DNA from: Thermogemmatispora carboxidivorans
GTDB taxonomy: Bacteria > Chloroflexota > Ktedonobacteria > Ktedonobacterales > Ktedonobacteraceae
Assembly: GCF_000702505.1 (NCBI RefSeq)
Contig: NZ_JNIM01000001.1
Location: 4,030,001 to 4,094,000, forward strand
Direction: 5' to 3'
Length of the DNA stretch: 64,000 nt
Below the pieces are notes generated by a model. That model was not told the origin of the DNA. It saw only the letters and a list, made by a program, of their open reading frames with translations, and ran no database searches. Position numbers and translations under genes: made by a program. Shown piece by piece: positions 26,251-34,822 of the stretch (the first letter of the stretch is position 1; every line of letters begins with the position of its first letter).

Positions 26251-26829
26251 ATGCAGACCGTGCAAACCCGCCTATCTGCTTCGTATCTGCTCAAGGGGAA
26301 CCTGGCAGGCGCCCGCGCTTGTAGTTGTTCCTGCAATCCCTGCGACTGCAACCCCTGCGAGTGCCCCGGAGCCAGCCGCTGGCCAGGCTGGCGCCTGAGC
26401 CTCTACCAGCTGGTCGAGGGCCACTTTGAAAAAATCTCTTTCAACGGCCATGAGCTGCTCCTGCTCTGTCTGGCGCTGCCCCAGCGCGAGGCCGACCCGA
26501 CCTCCTGGCAGGAGGTAATTTTGTGCGAGGCCTCCGCCAACCCGGTCACCGTACTCAAGCTGCTAGAGGAGGTCGAGCCATATCTAGAGGCCCTCCCCGC
26601 TGAGGTGGAAGGAGCAGCCTCCCAGCCGCCCCGACGACCTGTCTACGCCGTCCCGCTGGTCTACCAGCAGGGAGAGAGCACACCGCTGCTGCACGTGAAA
26701 TTCGATCCCACAACGGCCCGCCTGCTGCGCGCCGCCGAGCCTGGACCGGCGCACCCACCGCCAGCCTGGTCGTACGACGGCCCACTGGCCCCGCGCAGCT
26801 CCTTCACCTGGCAGTCCCCACTGCGCTAA
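26251..26829 (+). CDS. cysteine-cluster protein, putative metal binding
   Basis: 192 aa. Residues 24-38 are CSCSCNPCDCNPCEC, seven cysteines in 15 positions, arranged like a metallothionein-type metal cluster. The rest is a soluble alpha/beta domain (WRLSLYQLVEGHFEKISFNGHELLLLCLALPQ in pieces, then a Glu-rich helix and a Pro-rich tail). No known family is recognised. ATG 26251 follows GGAGAGGAG by 12 nt; the frame extends to a TTG at 26218 without a site. It converges on an HMA-domain metal chaperone across a shared terminator, which fits a role with copper or another soft metal, but that is inference. Confidence 0.7.
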   Translation: MQTVQTRLSASYLLKGNLAGARACSCSCNPCDCNPCECPGASRWPGWRLSLYQLVEGHFEKISFNGHELLLLCLALPQREADPTSWQEVILCEASANPVTVLKLLEEVEPYLEALPAEVEGAASQPPRRPVYAVPLVYQQGESTPLLHVKFDPTTARLLRAAEPGPAHPPPAWSYDGPLAPRSSFTWQSPLR

Positions 26830-26876
26830 GCCAGCCCAAGCCGGGCCGGGCCGAGCAGCCCCCTACCTGAAAGCGA

Positions 26877-26928
26877 AAGAGGCGACAGCCCTGACAGCTC
26901 CGACGGTCCACGCCGGCTGTCGCCTCTT
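26877..26928. terminator. bidirectional terminator
   Basis: AAGAGGCGACAGCC and GGCTGTCGCCTCTT form a perfect 14-bp stem around a 24-nt loop, placed between two convergent stops (26829 + and 26941 -). Its position between the two genes argues for termination in both directions. Confidence 0.75.
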
Positions 26929-26940
26929 CCTCTCCAGCGA

Positions 26941-27285
26941 CTAGCCATTCAGCTCGGTCGCGCGCAGCTCTCCCGCGGCGCCGTCGGCCTCACTCAGCTC
27001 GCTCGGCACATGACCACAGGTCCGCACCACCTCAGCGATCCGCTCCGGCCCCAGTTGCCCACGCGCGTAGCGCAGGGTCACCGTCCTGGTCGGCAAGGCA
27101 GTGGCGACGATTTCCAGGCCAGGGAGAGCCCCGAGGGCTTCCGTGACGCGCTTGAGGCAGCCCCCACAGCGCAGACTGGGAATGTGCAGCACCACCGTCG
27201 TCAGCTTCTGGCCAGGCACGTCCGCCATCTCCTCACGCTTCATCTCCTTCACCATCCCTTCACGAACAGAACTACTGGTAGCCAT
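26941..27285 (-). CDS. heavy-metal-associated (HMA) domain protein
   Basis: 114 aa, soluble. Residues ~28-95 form an HMA ferredoxin-like domain: VVLHIPSLRCGGCLKRVTEAL carries the metal-binding CxxC, followed by beta strands ending VTLRYARGQLGPERIAEVV. Such domains bind Cu(I) or Zn(II) and hand it to P-type ATPases. The usual M-x-C-x-x-C is here L-R-C-G-G-C. A charged N-terminal extension of ~27 residues precedes the domain; the true start could be any of three in-frame ATGs, and none has a strong site. No transporter ATPase is next to it. Confidence 0.85.
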   Translation of the reverse strand: MATSSSVREGMVKEMKREEMADVPGQKLTTVVLHIPSLRCGGCLKRVTEALGALPGLEIVATALPTRTVTLRYARGQLGPERIAEVVRTCGHVPSELSEADGAAGELRATELNG

Positions 27286-27411
27286 ACGAGGGCCTGACTG
27301 GCCCTATCTGCCACCGCCTTGACTATACAGGAGAGCCTTTCTAGCTGTCATGAGGCTTCTCCCGTATTTTTCTCTCAGGTCTTTTCCCAAGGAGATTGCG
27401 GCCAGCCCGGC

Positions 27412-28356
27412 TCAACAATCGTCTGACTCGTCGCTTTCCTCCTCAAAGGGCCTGTCCAGCAGCACGTCATCTGTATCTGTATCAATGGGGGTCGGTGAGA
27501 GGAGTCGCGAGATCTCCAGTCGCCAGCTGCCCAGCAAGGCCTCGACGAGCAGAGCGCCGCTCGCCAGAGCCAGCCCAGTAGTGAGAGGGGTATGCGCCAC
27601 CCAGAGGTAGGAAACGCCCAGCAAGAGGAGGAGGACGCACGACCAGACGAATAGGCGTCCCTTGAGCGTATGAACAAGACTGGCCTGGGACGTGCACAAG
27701 ATACCCACAAAGGCCGTCATCATCCCACGCTCCAGTCGGCTACTTTGAGCCAGGCCGATCGCCCCCAGACCACAGGTGAGCAGTCCAGCCAGCACGATCA
27801 GCAGACAGGAGATGAACACGCCCTGAAGCCAGTTACTGCGGTAGTGCCAGTTCACGCCGATCAAGACCAGCAGGCAGCAGGCCAGGGCAAGCAGCAGCGA
27901 CTGCCACCAGAGGCCACGCAGATCCGCCAGAGCCAGCAGCCCCAGAAAGAGCACGCATCCGATTCCTGGCAGCAGGCGCCACCAGAAACTCAACTGTCCT
28001 TCCCGGGAAAAGATGAACGAGAGCAGCACCACGAGCCAGGGCGTAACGAGGAGAAGAAGACCGTACCCGGTCAGCATTGTCAGAAACGCCACGCCGGTGA
28101 AGGCCAGATAGACGAGCATGGAGACCAGATAGCCGCCCGGCGTGATTGAACGCTCGGGCCGCTCCAGGTTCAGGCTGATAACAAGAGCTAGCAGGAGGAA
28201 GCTAGGTACGCTGAAAGCCTGACGCCTGGCGCTCTCAGGCAGCAGGATCGCAAAGACGACGACGGTCATTATCGTCAGGAAGAGCGTGATCATCCATGGC
28301 AGCGAATGATCACGAGCGAGGATTGACTGCAACGGCCCTCGGAGTCTACCGAGCAT
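27412..28356 (-). CDS. polytopic membrane protein (paralogue of 31773-32663)
   Basis: 314 aa from ATG 28356 (AAAGG 6 nt upstream); a longer frame to 28422 has no site. It has about 10 hydrophobic helices, a short cytoplasmic start (MLGRLRGPLQSILARDHSLPW) and an acidic tail (DTDTDDVLLDRPFEEESDES). No transport motif is visible. In length, helix order and the C-terminal pattern (helix pair LLLLLGVSYLWVAH before the tail) it resembles the protein at 31773-32663, so the two appear to be a dispersed pair of one family of unknown function. Confidence 0.75.
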   Translation of the reverse strand: MLGRLRGPLQSILARDHSLPWMITLFLTIMTVVVFAILLPESARRQAFSVPSFLLLALVISLNLERPERSITPGGYLVSMLVYLAFTGVAFLTMLTGYGLLLLVTPWLVVLLSFIFSREGQLSFWWRLLPGIGCVLFLGLLALADLRGLWWQSLLLALACCLLVLIGVNWHYRSNWLQGVFISCLLIVLAGLLTCGLGAIGLAQSSRLERGMMTAFVGILCTSQASLVHTLKGRLFVWSCVLLLLLGVSYLWVAHTPLTTGLALASGALLVEALLGSWRLEISRLLSPTPIDTDTDDVLLDRPFEEESDESDDC

Positions 28357-28587
28357 AGGCACCTTTCTCCCGAACAGAGCGCCAGACAAAGGGTTCACGC
28401 CGAAGAGCAGCAGCCACGCCATACTCGCTCGGCATCCGGTCCGGCCTTAGCATTCCTGGGCTGCCGACTCGCCTTCTATCTGTGTAGTGTAGCAGGCTTG
28501 CGCATCGACTGTCAACGCGACTCATTGACCTTCTCTCTGATTGCCTGGCTCCTCCTCTGTTGCGCTGCCATTCCTGGTCAGCCTCTT

Positions 28588-28616
28588 TTGACAGCTGGCT
28601 TATATGTCCATATAAT
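28588..28616 (+). promoter_or_regulatory. consensus sigma-70 promoter
   Basis: TTGACA (28588-28593), a 17-nt spacer and TATAAT (28611-28616): both boxes match the consensus fully. The start near 28623 gives a ~104-nt leader for the methyltransferase gene at 28727. Confidence 0.9.
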
Positions 28617-28726
28617 TCTACCCGTAGGAGAGTGATGCGCGAATGGCTCATGTGAGACAGCCATCCCAATCACCTGCTCGTCTGAGAAACCCTGACTCAT
28701 TTGTGAAAAGGAAATAGAGGTAGGAC

Positions 28727-29614
28727 ATGCTGAGGTGGTTTCGACGCAAATCTGCGCAATCCCGCCCATCCACCGCCAAGGTCTACGATTACGCCAACCG
28801 ACCCACCAGCCTCACTGAAGACAATGTACCCGTTCCTTATATGCTACCCAAGGATGACCGTGAGGTCAACCGCCTGGATTTCCAGCACTACATGCTGCGC
28901 TACGCCTTGCGCAGCAACTATCTGGCGCCCATCGTAGAGCCGAAGCGCATCCTCGATGTTGGCTGCGGCACCGGGCGCTGGCTGGCAGAGATGGCTCAGC
29001 TCTTTCCCGAAGCTCATCTGATCGGCCTCGACCTCAACCTGCCGTCTGCCTCACCCTCATTCCCGCCAAACTGTACCTTCCGCCAGGGCAACCTGCTCGA
29101 CGGCCTCCCTTTCTCCGCTGGCAGCTTCGATTTTGTCCATCAGCGCCTCCTTGTCTTCGCCCTGCCGGCGGATCGCTGGCCGCTGGTGATCCAGGACCTG
29201 GTGCGCGTGACACGCCCCGGTGGCTGGCTGGAGCTGGTCGAGGTTGATCCGCTCTTTCAGCGCAGCGGCCCGGCCACAACGCGCATGCTGCAGCTCATCG
29301 CGGCAGCCTGCCAGAGCCGTGGAATTGACCTGAAGATGGCCCCTCGCCTGGAGTCAATGCTGCATGAGACTGGCCTGCTGCACGTGACGGCTCAGGTCAT
29401 CTCAATTCCTATCGGAGACTGGGGCGGTCGTCTGGGCAATATGGCCCGCACAGACTTCGCCGCTGGCAATCAGACAATCGCGCCTCTGGTGGCGGCGACG
29501 ACCGGCGCCAGCATTGAGGAGTATCAGCAGCTTGCCACGGCCTGGCTGCACGAGTGCGAACAGTACCGTACCTATTGCAATTTCTATGTGATCTACGGCC
29601 AACGCCCCCAGTAA
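28727..29614 (+). CDS. class I SAM-dependent methyltransferase
   Basis: 295 aa, cytoplasmic. Motif I ILDVGCGTGRW lies at ~75-85 and the acidic ribose-binding residue in LIGLDLN at ~103. Then come a motif II-like region GSFDFVHQRLLVFAL and post-II RVTRPGGWLELVEVD. This is the Methyltransf_25/11 type that methylates small molecules or proteins; the C-terminal ~100 residues are helical and shape the substrate pocket, with no clue to the substrate. GAGGTAGGAC directly precedes ATG 28727. A fully consensus promoter suggests steady, strong expression. No biosynthetic cluster surrounds it. Confidence 0.88.
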   Translation: MLRWFRRKSAQSRPSTAKVYDYANRPTSLTEDNVPVPYMLPKDDREVNRLDFQHYMLRYALRSNYLAPIVEPKRILDVGCGTGRWLAEMAQLFPEAHLIGLDLNLPSASPSFPPNCTFRQGNLLDGLPFSAGSFDFVHQRLLVFALPADRWPLVIQDLVRVTRPGGWLELVEVDPLFQRSGPATTRMLQLIAAACQSRGIDLKMAPRLESMLHETGLLHVTAQVISIPIGDWGGRLGNMARTDFAAGNQTIAPLVAATTGASIEEYQQLATAWLHECEQYRTYCNFYVIYGQRPQ

Positions 29615-29783
29615 GGACGGTCGCCCACTCACGCCCTCATCGACAGCGCTCCAGCTCGGCTCTTTCGTCTTGCGCCGGGGTTGTCGCTGCTGCTATCGTA
29701 AAAGAGAGAAGCAGGCAGAGAGGCCGCCTTGCCGAGACGATCGCTGGCGAGACGGCGAGTGCGGTGCCGGGAGGGAGAAGCTG

Positions 29784-31025
29784 ATGCATTTTGAGAGCAC
29801 GCTGCTGGTTGCGTCGCTGCTGTTGCTGTTGAGTGTGCTGGCCTGGAAGATTGCCGGCAAGCTGGGAATTCCGGCGCTGTTGCTCTTTCTGGGCCTGGGA
29901 ATGTTGGCCGGCTCGGATGGTCCGGGCGGAATCTATTTCGACGATGCGCAACTGGCCCAGGCGGTGGGTATCGTGGCCTTAGTGCTGATTCTCTTCGCCG
30001 GGGGATTGGAGACACGCTGGTCGGCGGTGCGCCCCGCCCTCGGTGGCGCTTTGCTGCTCTCGACGCTCGGCGTGCTGCTGAGCGCTCTTGTGGTGGCCCT
30101 GTTCGCCGTCTGGCTGCTCCACGCATCGCCCCTGGAGGGCCTCCTGTTAGGGGCCTTGATCTCGGCCACCGACGCGGCGGCAGTCTTCAGTGTGCTGGCG
30201 GCCCGCAATCTGCGCCTCAGTGGCCAATTGCTCCCGCTGCTAGAGCTGGAGTCGGGCACCAACGATCCAATGGCGGTCTTTTTGACGCTCGGCCTGATCC
30301 GTCTCCTGAGCGAGCCGGCGACTTCGCCTCTCAGCATCTTGCTACTCTTTGGGCAGCAGATGGGCATCGGCCTGGTGCTGGGATTGGTGATCGGACGGCT
30401 GGCCATTTGGCTGATCGCTCGGCTGCATCTCGACGTCGAGGGCCTCTATCGGGTGCTGACGATCGCGTTGGCGCTCTTCACTTACGCGGTTACGGCGCTG
30501 TTGGGCGGCAGCGGCTTTCTGGCCGTTTATCTGGTCGGGCTGCTGCTGGGCAATAGTCGGGTGGAGGGCATTGAGCGCATCGGGCGCTTTCACGACAGTC
30601 TGGCCTGGCTGATGCAGATCGCCATGTTTCTGATTCTGGGCCTGCTGGTCTTCCCGTCGCGTTTGCCGGCGGTGGCCCTGGCTGGGGTGCTGATCACACT
30701 GGTGAGCGTCTTCGTGGCCCGCCCGCTGGCGGTTTTGCTGGCGCTGCTGCCTTTGCGACGCATGCCGCTGCGCGAGAAGCTCTTTGTGGCCTGGGTGGGC
30801 CTGCGTGGCGCGGTGCCAATCGTGCTGGCGACTTTCCCTTTGCTGGCAGGGCTGCCTCGGGCGGAACTGCTCTTCGACCTGGTCTTTTTCGTGGTGCTGG
30901 CCTCCGTGCTGTTGCAGGGCACAACGGTGCCGCTGGTGGCGCGCTGGCTGGGCGTGGCCCGACCGGCTCCGGCCTCGGCGTCAGAGGCTCCCGCTCCCGA
31001 GGCTTCTCCGTCAGCATCAGACTAG
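29784..31025 (+). CDS. K+/H+ (or Na+/H+) antiporter, CPA1 type
   Basis: 413 aa with about 12 membrane helices. Typical features are LFLGLGMLAGSDGPGG after TM2, LILFAGGLETRW, ISATDAAAVFSVL (the TD-x-A motif of the ion site) and LELESGTNDPMAVFL (END-type motif). These match NhaP2/CvrA-type antiporters, which exchange protons for K+ or Na+ across the cell membrane. The cytoplasmic TrkA-C domain of long members is missing; the protein ends in an Ala/Pro/Ser tail. ATG 29784 follows GGGAGGG by 8 nt; the open frame to 29670 is probably untranslated. It ends 21 nt before a convergent lipoprotein gene. Confidence 0.9.
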   Translation: MHFESTLLVASLLLLLSVLAWKIAGKLGIPALLLFLGLGMLAGSDGPGGIYFDDAQLAQAVGIVALVLILFAGGLETRWSAVRPALGGALLLSTLGVLLSALVVALFAVWLLHASPLEGLLLGALISATDAAAVFSVLAARNLRLSGQLLPLLELESGTNDPMAVFLTLGLIRLLSEPATSPLSILLLFGQQMGIGLVLGLVIGRLAIWLIARLHLDVEGLYRVLTIALALFTYAVTALLGGSGFLAVYLVGLLLGNSRVEGIERIGRFHDSLAWLMQIAMFLILGLLVFPSRLPAVALAGVLITLVSVFVARPLAVLLALLPLRRMPLREKLFVAWVGLRGAVPIVLATFPLLAGLPRAELLFDLVFFVVLASVLLQGTTVPLVARWLGVARPAPASASEAPAPEASPSASD

Positions 31026-31046
31026 GCCGCGCCCGGCCTCCCCGTT

Positions 31047-31637
31047 TCAGGCCCGGTCAAGGGCGGCTCTGAACTCTTCTTCGGTCAGGGGCCAGTTGAG
31101 CCTGATGCCTTCGTCGGTGATGGGGGTGACCAGCCCGTTGTGGAGGCGAAAGCGACCGCTGGGGCCACCGACGACCAGGTAGTGCCCGGGACGAAACGGG
31201 CGCAGAAAGAGGATGGCCCCTTCACCGATCTGGAAAAGCGGATCATCCTGGACGGAAACCTGCTCTCCGTTGAGGAGGCCGCCAGTCTGGTGGATGATCA
31301 GTTCGCTCCCTTGACCATCTCCTTGCAGCAGGTGCCGCGGATTGTAGAGGAGGCGGCTGACACGCAAACGGAAGTCGGTGAAGGGAATGCCATCTTCGAC
31401 GGCCTGGGAGTCAATGGCGACAATGGTTCCTTCGACCGCCAGGGCAGAGGCTCGCTTCAGACTGCCCAGGTCCCGGTAGAATTCGGCCCATGAGATGGCC
31501 AGCCGCCCTGAGCCTTGCCCACTGCCTGCTGTACTACTCCTCCCGGAGCAAGCGCTGAGGAGAACAAGCAGACTGACTAGCAGCAGGAGGCAGGTATGGC
31601 GGCGTAGCCCGAGAGCGCTTCCTCTGCCTGGGGGCAT
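31047..31637 (-). CDS. lipoprotein, unknown function
   Basis: 196 aa from ATG 31637, with AAGGGGAG 9 nt upstream; an earlier ATG pair at 31670 has no site. Residues ~13-30 form a lipoprotein signal (CLLLLVSLLVLLSAC), followed by a Ser/Gly linker and a beta-rich exported domain of ~140 residues with ALAVEGTIVAIDSQ and GEGAILFLRPFRPGHYLVVGG. The latter pattern is like small extracytoplasmic proteins that bind no known cofactor. I do not recognise a named family. It converges on the antiporter gene. Confidence 0.75.
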   Translation of the reverse strand: MPPGRGSALGLRRHTCLLLLVSLLVLLSACSGRSSTAGSGQGSGRLAISWAEFYRDLGSLKRASALAVEGTIVAIDSQAVEDGIPFTDFRLRVSRLLYNPRHLLQGDGQGSELIIHQTGGLLNGEQVSVQDDPLFQIGEGAILFLRPFRPGHYLVVGGPSGRFRLHNGLVTPITDEGIRLNWPLTEEEFRAALDRA

Positions 31638-31772
31638 GCGTCTTCTCTCCCCTTTCTGTCGGTGCATCATTGCTCGCCGTCAGCGAGTCCCCACACGCAG
31701 GACGTTGGCCGAAGGCCGAAAGTTCCCGTTAACGTCCGCTGGCAAGCAGCACAACCAGAGAGAGAGAATGGA

Positions 31773-32663
31773 TTATAGTCGCGCCAGCCTGCGCTGTCGC
31801 GGCAGCAGCCAGAGGGCAAGTATGGCCCCCAGCAGGCAAGCCAGACTGCCGAGGGTCAGGGTCCAGCTCAGCGAGTCGGGAACCGTGGCGCTGGCGAGGT
31901 AGTAGGAGCAGCAGAGGAGTAAAAAGACCAGGGTGAGCCAGAGGCCAAGACGATCACGAGCGCTGAAGGTGGGAGACCCCCCAACGGTACTGAGATAGCA
32001 GCAGAAGAGGGCCACCAGGCCACGCGGCAGGCCAACAAGCTGCCCCAGGCCCACCAGGAGCGAGAGCACCACCAGGAGCAGCGTGGTCTGCACGATGACG
32101 CGCGTAATGACCAGGCGCCTGTCGTCTTCCAGTCGCGGGAAACGCCAGACCAGCAGAACAGTCGGGATGCCGAGCAGGAGGCCCGCCAGTGGAGGCTGCC
32201 ACCAGAGCGCCAGCAGGTCGGCCAGCATGATCATAACGAGCACGGCCACCAGGCAGACGGCTCTGAAGCTGTCCCCCCCGCCTCCGACTCCGGCAGGCCG
32301 GGGTGCTGTCACTACGGACCAGCGGCTGAGCAGGACGAAGGCCAGCGGGCAGGCAAAAAGGGGCCAGCTCTGGGCGACGAGGATGGCCTGCAGAGCCGCC
32401 AGATAGAAGGACACCGTGATGAGCAGAGCTACGACGTAGGAGCCGAGCGAGGCACTGGACCCGACTAGCTGGATGCAGAGGGCGAGGAGGAGGAAGAAAG
32501 TGACCTGCTGCGCATTGTAGAGGGCCAGTTTGGGAACAAGCGGGCCGAGATAGGCTGAAAGGAGAACCTGGGCACAGTTGACAGGAATGACAATCAGCAT
32601 GAGGATGCCTAGCAGGCGCAGGCCACTCTCGTTTCTGGTCGCTCGCGCAGGATCGGGCTGCAT
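31773..32663 (-). CDS. polytopic membrane protein (paralogue of 27412-28356)
   Basis: 296 aa if the only in-frame ATG (32663) is used; the frame stays open to 32759. It has about ten hydrophobic helices after a polar start (MQPDPARATRNES), a Gly-rich loop (PAGVGGGGDS) near the middle and a short basic tail (LPRQRRLARL). Its plan is very like the protein at 27412-28356, including the closing helix pair LLLCCSYYLASATVP before a final helix. No catalytic or transport motif is evident. It stands alone between a lipoprotein and the ferric-reductase-like gene, on the same strand as both. Confidence 0.7.
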   Translation of the reverse strand: MQPDPARATRNESGLRLLGILMLIVIPVNCAQVLLSAYLGPLVPKLALYNAQQVTFFLLLALCIQLVGSSASLGSYVVALLITVSFYLAALQAILVAQSWPLFACPLAFVLLSRWSVVTAPRPAGVGGGGDSFRAVCLVAVLVMIMLADLLALWWQPPLAGLLLGIPTVLLVWRFPRLEDDRRLVITRVIVQTTLLLVVLSLLVGLGQLVGLPRGLVALFCCYLSTVGGSPTFSARDRLGLWLTLVFLLLCCSYYLASATVPDSLSWTLTLGSLACLLGAILALWLLPRQRRLARL

Positions 32664-32913
32664 CACTGGCTCTGGCTCTTCTTCTTCTTGGCTGACGCAC
32701 TGTCCCGTTGCTCTGCCGGGCCAGATCAGGACCTGGCCCTCTACCAGCGAGTGTAACAAGGGGCGACGGTTCTGTCAACGTATAATAATAAGGAGTGGGA
32801 ACGTGGGCCGGGCTGGCAGCGTCTTCGCCTCTGCTACCTGTGCAAGCCAGTCGGGGAGACAGGAGAAAATGGAGGGCGACCTGGCCCTGGCCCTCGAACA
32901 ATCCACCCCTTAT

Positions 32914-33669
32914 TTAGTAGCGACGCAACGGCTGCGACGGCTGGGGCGCCCGCCACGGCTCCGCAGGAGGAGCAGCGGCTCCGCCCTGGGTTGGCAGTCT
33001 TACAGCGTTACCAGTCCCCCACGCTCCTGGCCGCTGAAACTGGTGCGGAGCCATTGCCTGAGCTGGTCCCGGTCGCGCCTGAGCCTGCTGGGCCTGGAGC
33101 CGCGCTTGCAGCTGGGTTCGCTCTTGCTTTGTACGTCGCGCGACCTGCACCCGCCGCCAGAGTAGCCAGCCCACAGCCCACAGACTGCCACCATAGAGAG
33201 CCAGCGCCCACCAGCTTTGTGTATCGCTACCACTGCCCAGTCCGTGCAGGGTGGCCAGGCCGAAGAGCAGCAGGGTGAGCAGGTGCAGTCGGCGCCACCA
33301 GCGATAGCCGATATAGGGACGCAGCAGGGTGCTAATGCCGATGGCAATCCCCAGGTAGAGGGCGCAGATGCCCAATGCCATCCAGATGGGCCGATAGTGG
33401 CTGGCCAGAGGGATCAGGATCTCGTTCCAGCCAAAATGCGTAAAGGGGTCAACCCAGACGGCCAGAATATGCAGCCCCACAAAGATGGTCGCCAGCAAGG
33501 TCAGAAAATTGTGCAGCTCATTGTTCACCAATCGCGGCCAGCGGGCTGGCGACTGGAGCTGTGCCGAGAGCGCCAGCCCGGCACAGACCGCCAGCGTCAG
33601 CAGGAGATAGGCTGTCAGACCACCTGCCCGCGCCACATTCCAGGTCACACTCTGCCAGATTGTTGCCAT
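32914..33669 (-). CDS. ferric-reductase-like heme membrane protein
   Basis: 251 aa from ATG 33669 (AAGG close upstream). Six hydrophobic helices at ~12-175 carry paired histidines in NNELHNFL, IFVGLHILAVW, RRLHLLTLLL and LATLHGLG, the pattern for two stacked b-type hemes in the ferric-reductase/YedZ transmembrane domain. A ~75-residue Gln/Pro-rich cytoplasmic tail follows; there is no FAD/NADPH domain. Such proteins pass electrons across the membrane to partner flavoproteins. ApbE is the next gene upstream, so this is probably part of an extracytoplasmic electron-transfer operon. Confidence 0.85.
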   Translation of the reverse strand: MATIWQSVTWNVARAGGLTAYLLLTLAVCAGLALSAQLQSPARWPRLVNNELHNFLTLLATIFVGLHILAVWVDPFTHFGWNEILIPLASHYRPIWMALGICALYLGIAIGISTLLRPYIGYRWWRRLHLLTLLLFGLATLHGLGSGSDTQSWWALALYGGSLWAVGWLLWRRVQVARRTKQERTQLQARLQAQQAQARPGPAQAMAPHQFQRPGAWGTGNAVRLPTQGGAAAPPAEPWRAPQPSQPLRRY

Positions 33670-33798
33670 AGACCTTCTCTTCCTTTTTATATAGAGGGAA
33701 CGCTTGTCTGTTTGCTTTCTTCTTATCCATCCATCAGCTGATGAGCGAGCGATTGCTCTGTTCCTCAGCAATGCGGTGCCCATCTTCTTCCTGGCTGG

Positions 33799-34788
33799 CT
33801 AGAGCTTTCCTTCTTCTCCCGCTGGCTGGCCAGTTTCCTCCGGCCAGGAAGTCATCAGATGAGTTGGCCAGGGCGCGACGCTCTGCCAGCTTCCATCTTC
33901 GTGGACGAAGAGGCCAGCAAGACTGTGGCGGCGCAGGAAGGCCCGGCCCTCTTCGGGACCAAGAAGAAAGGCGACCTTGGCGGCTACCTCAGCCTGTTCA
34001 CAGCTATCGGCGACGACGGTCACCGACCAGAGACCGTTAGCGGCAGGCAGGCCCGTGCGCGGGTCGAGCAGGTGATGACGCAGGGTACCGTCCCGCCACC
34101 AGCGACGGCGGGCAATACCCGAGGTGGCCACAGCTCCACGGCGCAAGGGAATGGTCCAGCCGCCGCGCCGTCCCGGGACGGCAATGGCCCAGTGTTCACC
34201 GTCGGGCGGCAGACCAGCGACGGCCAGGTCGCCGCCGGCGTTGACCAGGGCCGGTATCAGACCCCGTCGACGCAAGGCTCCCAGAGCTGTATCAACAGCC
34301 ATCCCCTTGGCAATGCCTCCAAAGTCCAGCTGCACCCCAGCTGGCAGGCGCACCCGCCGCATCACCGGGTCGACCTCAATGTGGCGCCAGGCCCCACCAG
34401 GCCACCCCCCGATGGCTTCGCTTCTCCGGCTCCTCTCCTCCGCTTGCTCAGGATGTACGGTCTCCCCCTCCTGCTCCAGAAGCTCAAAGCTGCGATTGTA
34501 GCCCAGGTGCAAGAGCTGTGGCAGCAGCGTCGGATCATAGAGGCCGTCGCTGGCGGCAGCGGCTTCCAGCGCTCGCGTGAGTACTACATAGAGCAGTTCG
34601 CTCACCGCAACCCACTGGCCAGCACGGCGGTTGAGGTGCGTCAGTTCGCTCTGAGGGCGAAAGCGGCTCAAAATCGCCTCCCAGCGGGCAAAGAGGTCGG
34701 CAATCAGCTCGGCACCCTGCTCGCTTCCCTCAACGGGCAGCAGATAGCTGACAGTAGTGCCCATCGCCTGGAAGCTGCCGCGGACCAT
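33799..34788 (-). CDS. apbE: FAD:protein FMN transferase
   Basis: 329 aa from ATG 34788, though the frame is open to 35109 and the start is uncertain; an ATG at 34908 would overlap the upstream gene. Family motifs are clear: FQAMGTTVSYLL at the N-terminus, DFGGIAKGMAVD, NAGGDLAVAG, ATSGIARRRWW and HHLLDPRTG. ApbE transfers FMN from FAD to a Thr/Ser of exported flavoproteins, using Mg2+, outside the cytoplasmic membrane. The expected lipobox or signal peptide is not visible at this start, which is odd and hints the true start is upstream. It lies between a Ser-rich membrane protein and a heme membrane protein. No FMN-binding target domain is seen in the window. Confidence 0.88.
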   Translation of the reverse strand: MVRGSFQAMGTTVSYLLPVEGSEQGAELIADLFARWEAILSRFRPQSELTHLNRRAGQWVAVSELLYVVLTRALEAAAASDGLYDPTLLPQLLHLGYNRSFELLEQEGETVHPEQAEERSRRSEAIGGWPGGAWRHIEVDPVMRRVRLPAGVQLDFGGIAKGMAVDTALGALRRRGLIPALVNAGGDLAVAGLPPDGEHWAIAVPGRRGGWTIPLRRGAVATSGIARRRWWRDGTLRHHLLDPRTGLPAANGLWSVTVVADSCEQAEVAAKVAFLLGPEEGRAFLRRHSLAGLFVHEDGSWQSVAPWPTHLMTSWPEETGQPAGEEGKL

Positions 34789-34822
34789 CCTTGATGGCGT
34801 CACATACTGCGTCTCTACAGAC

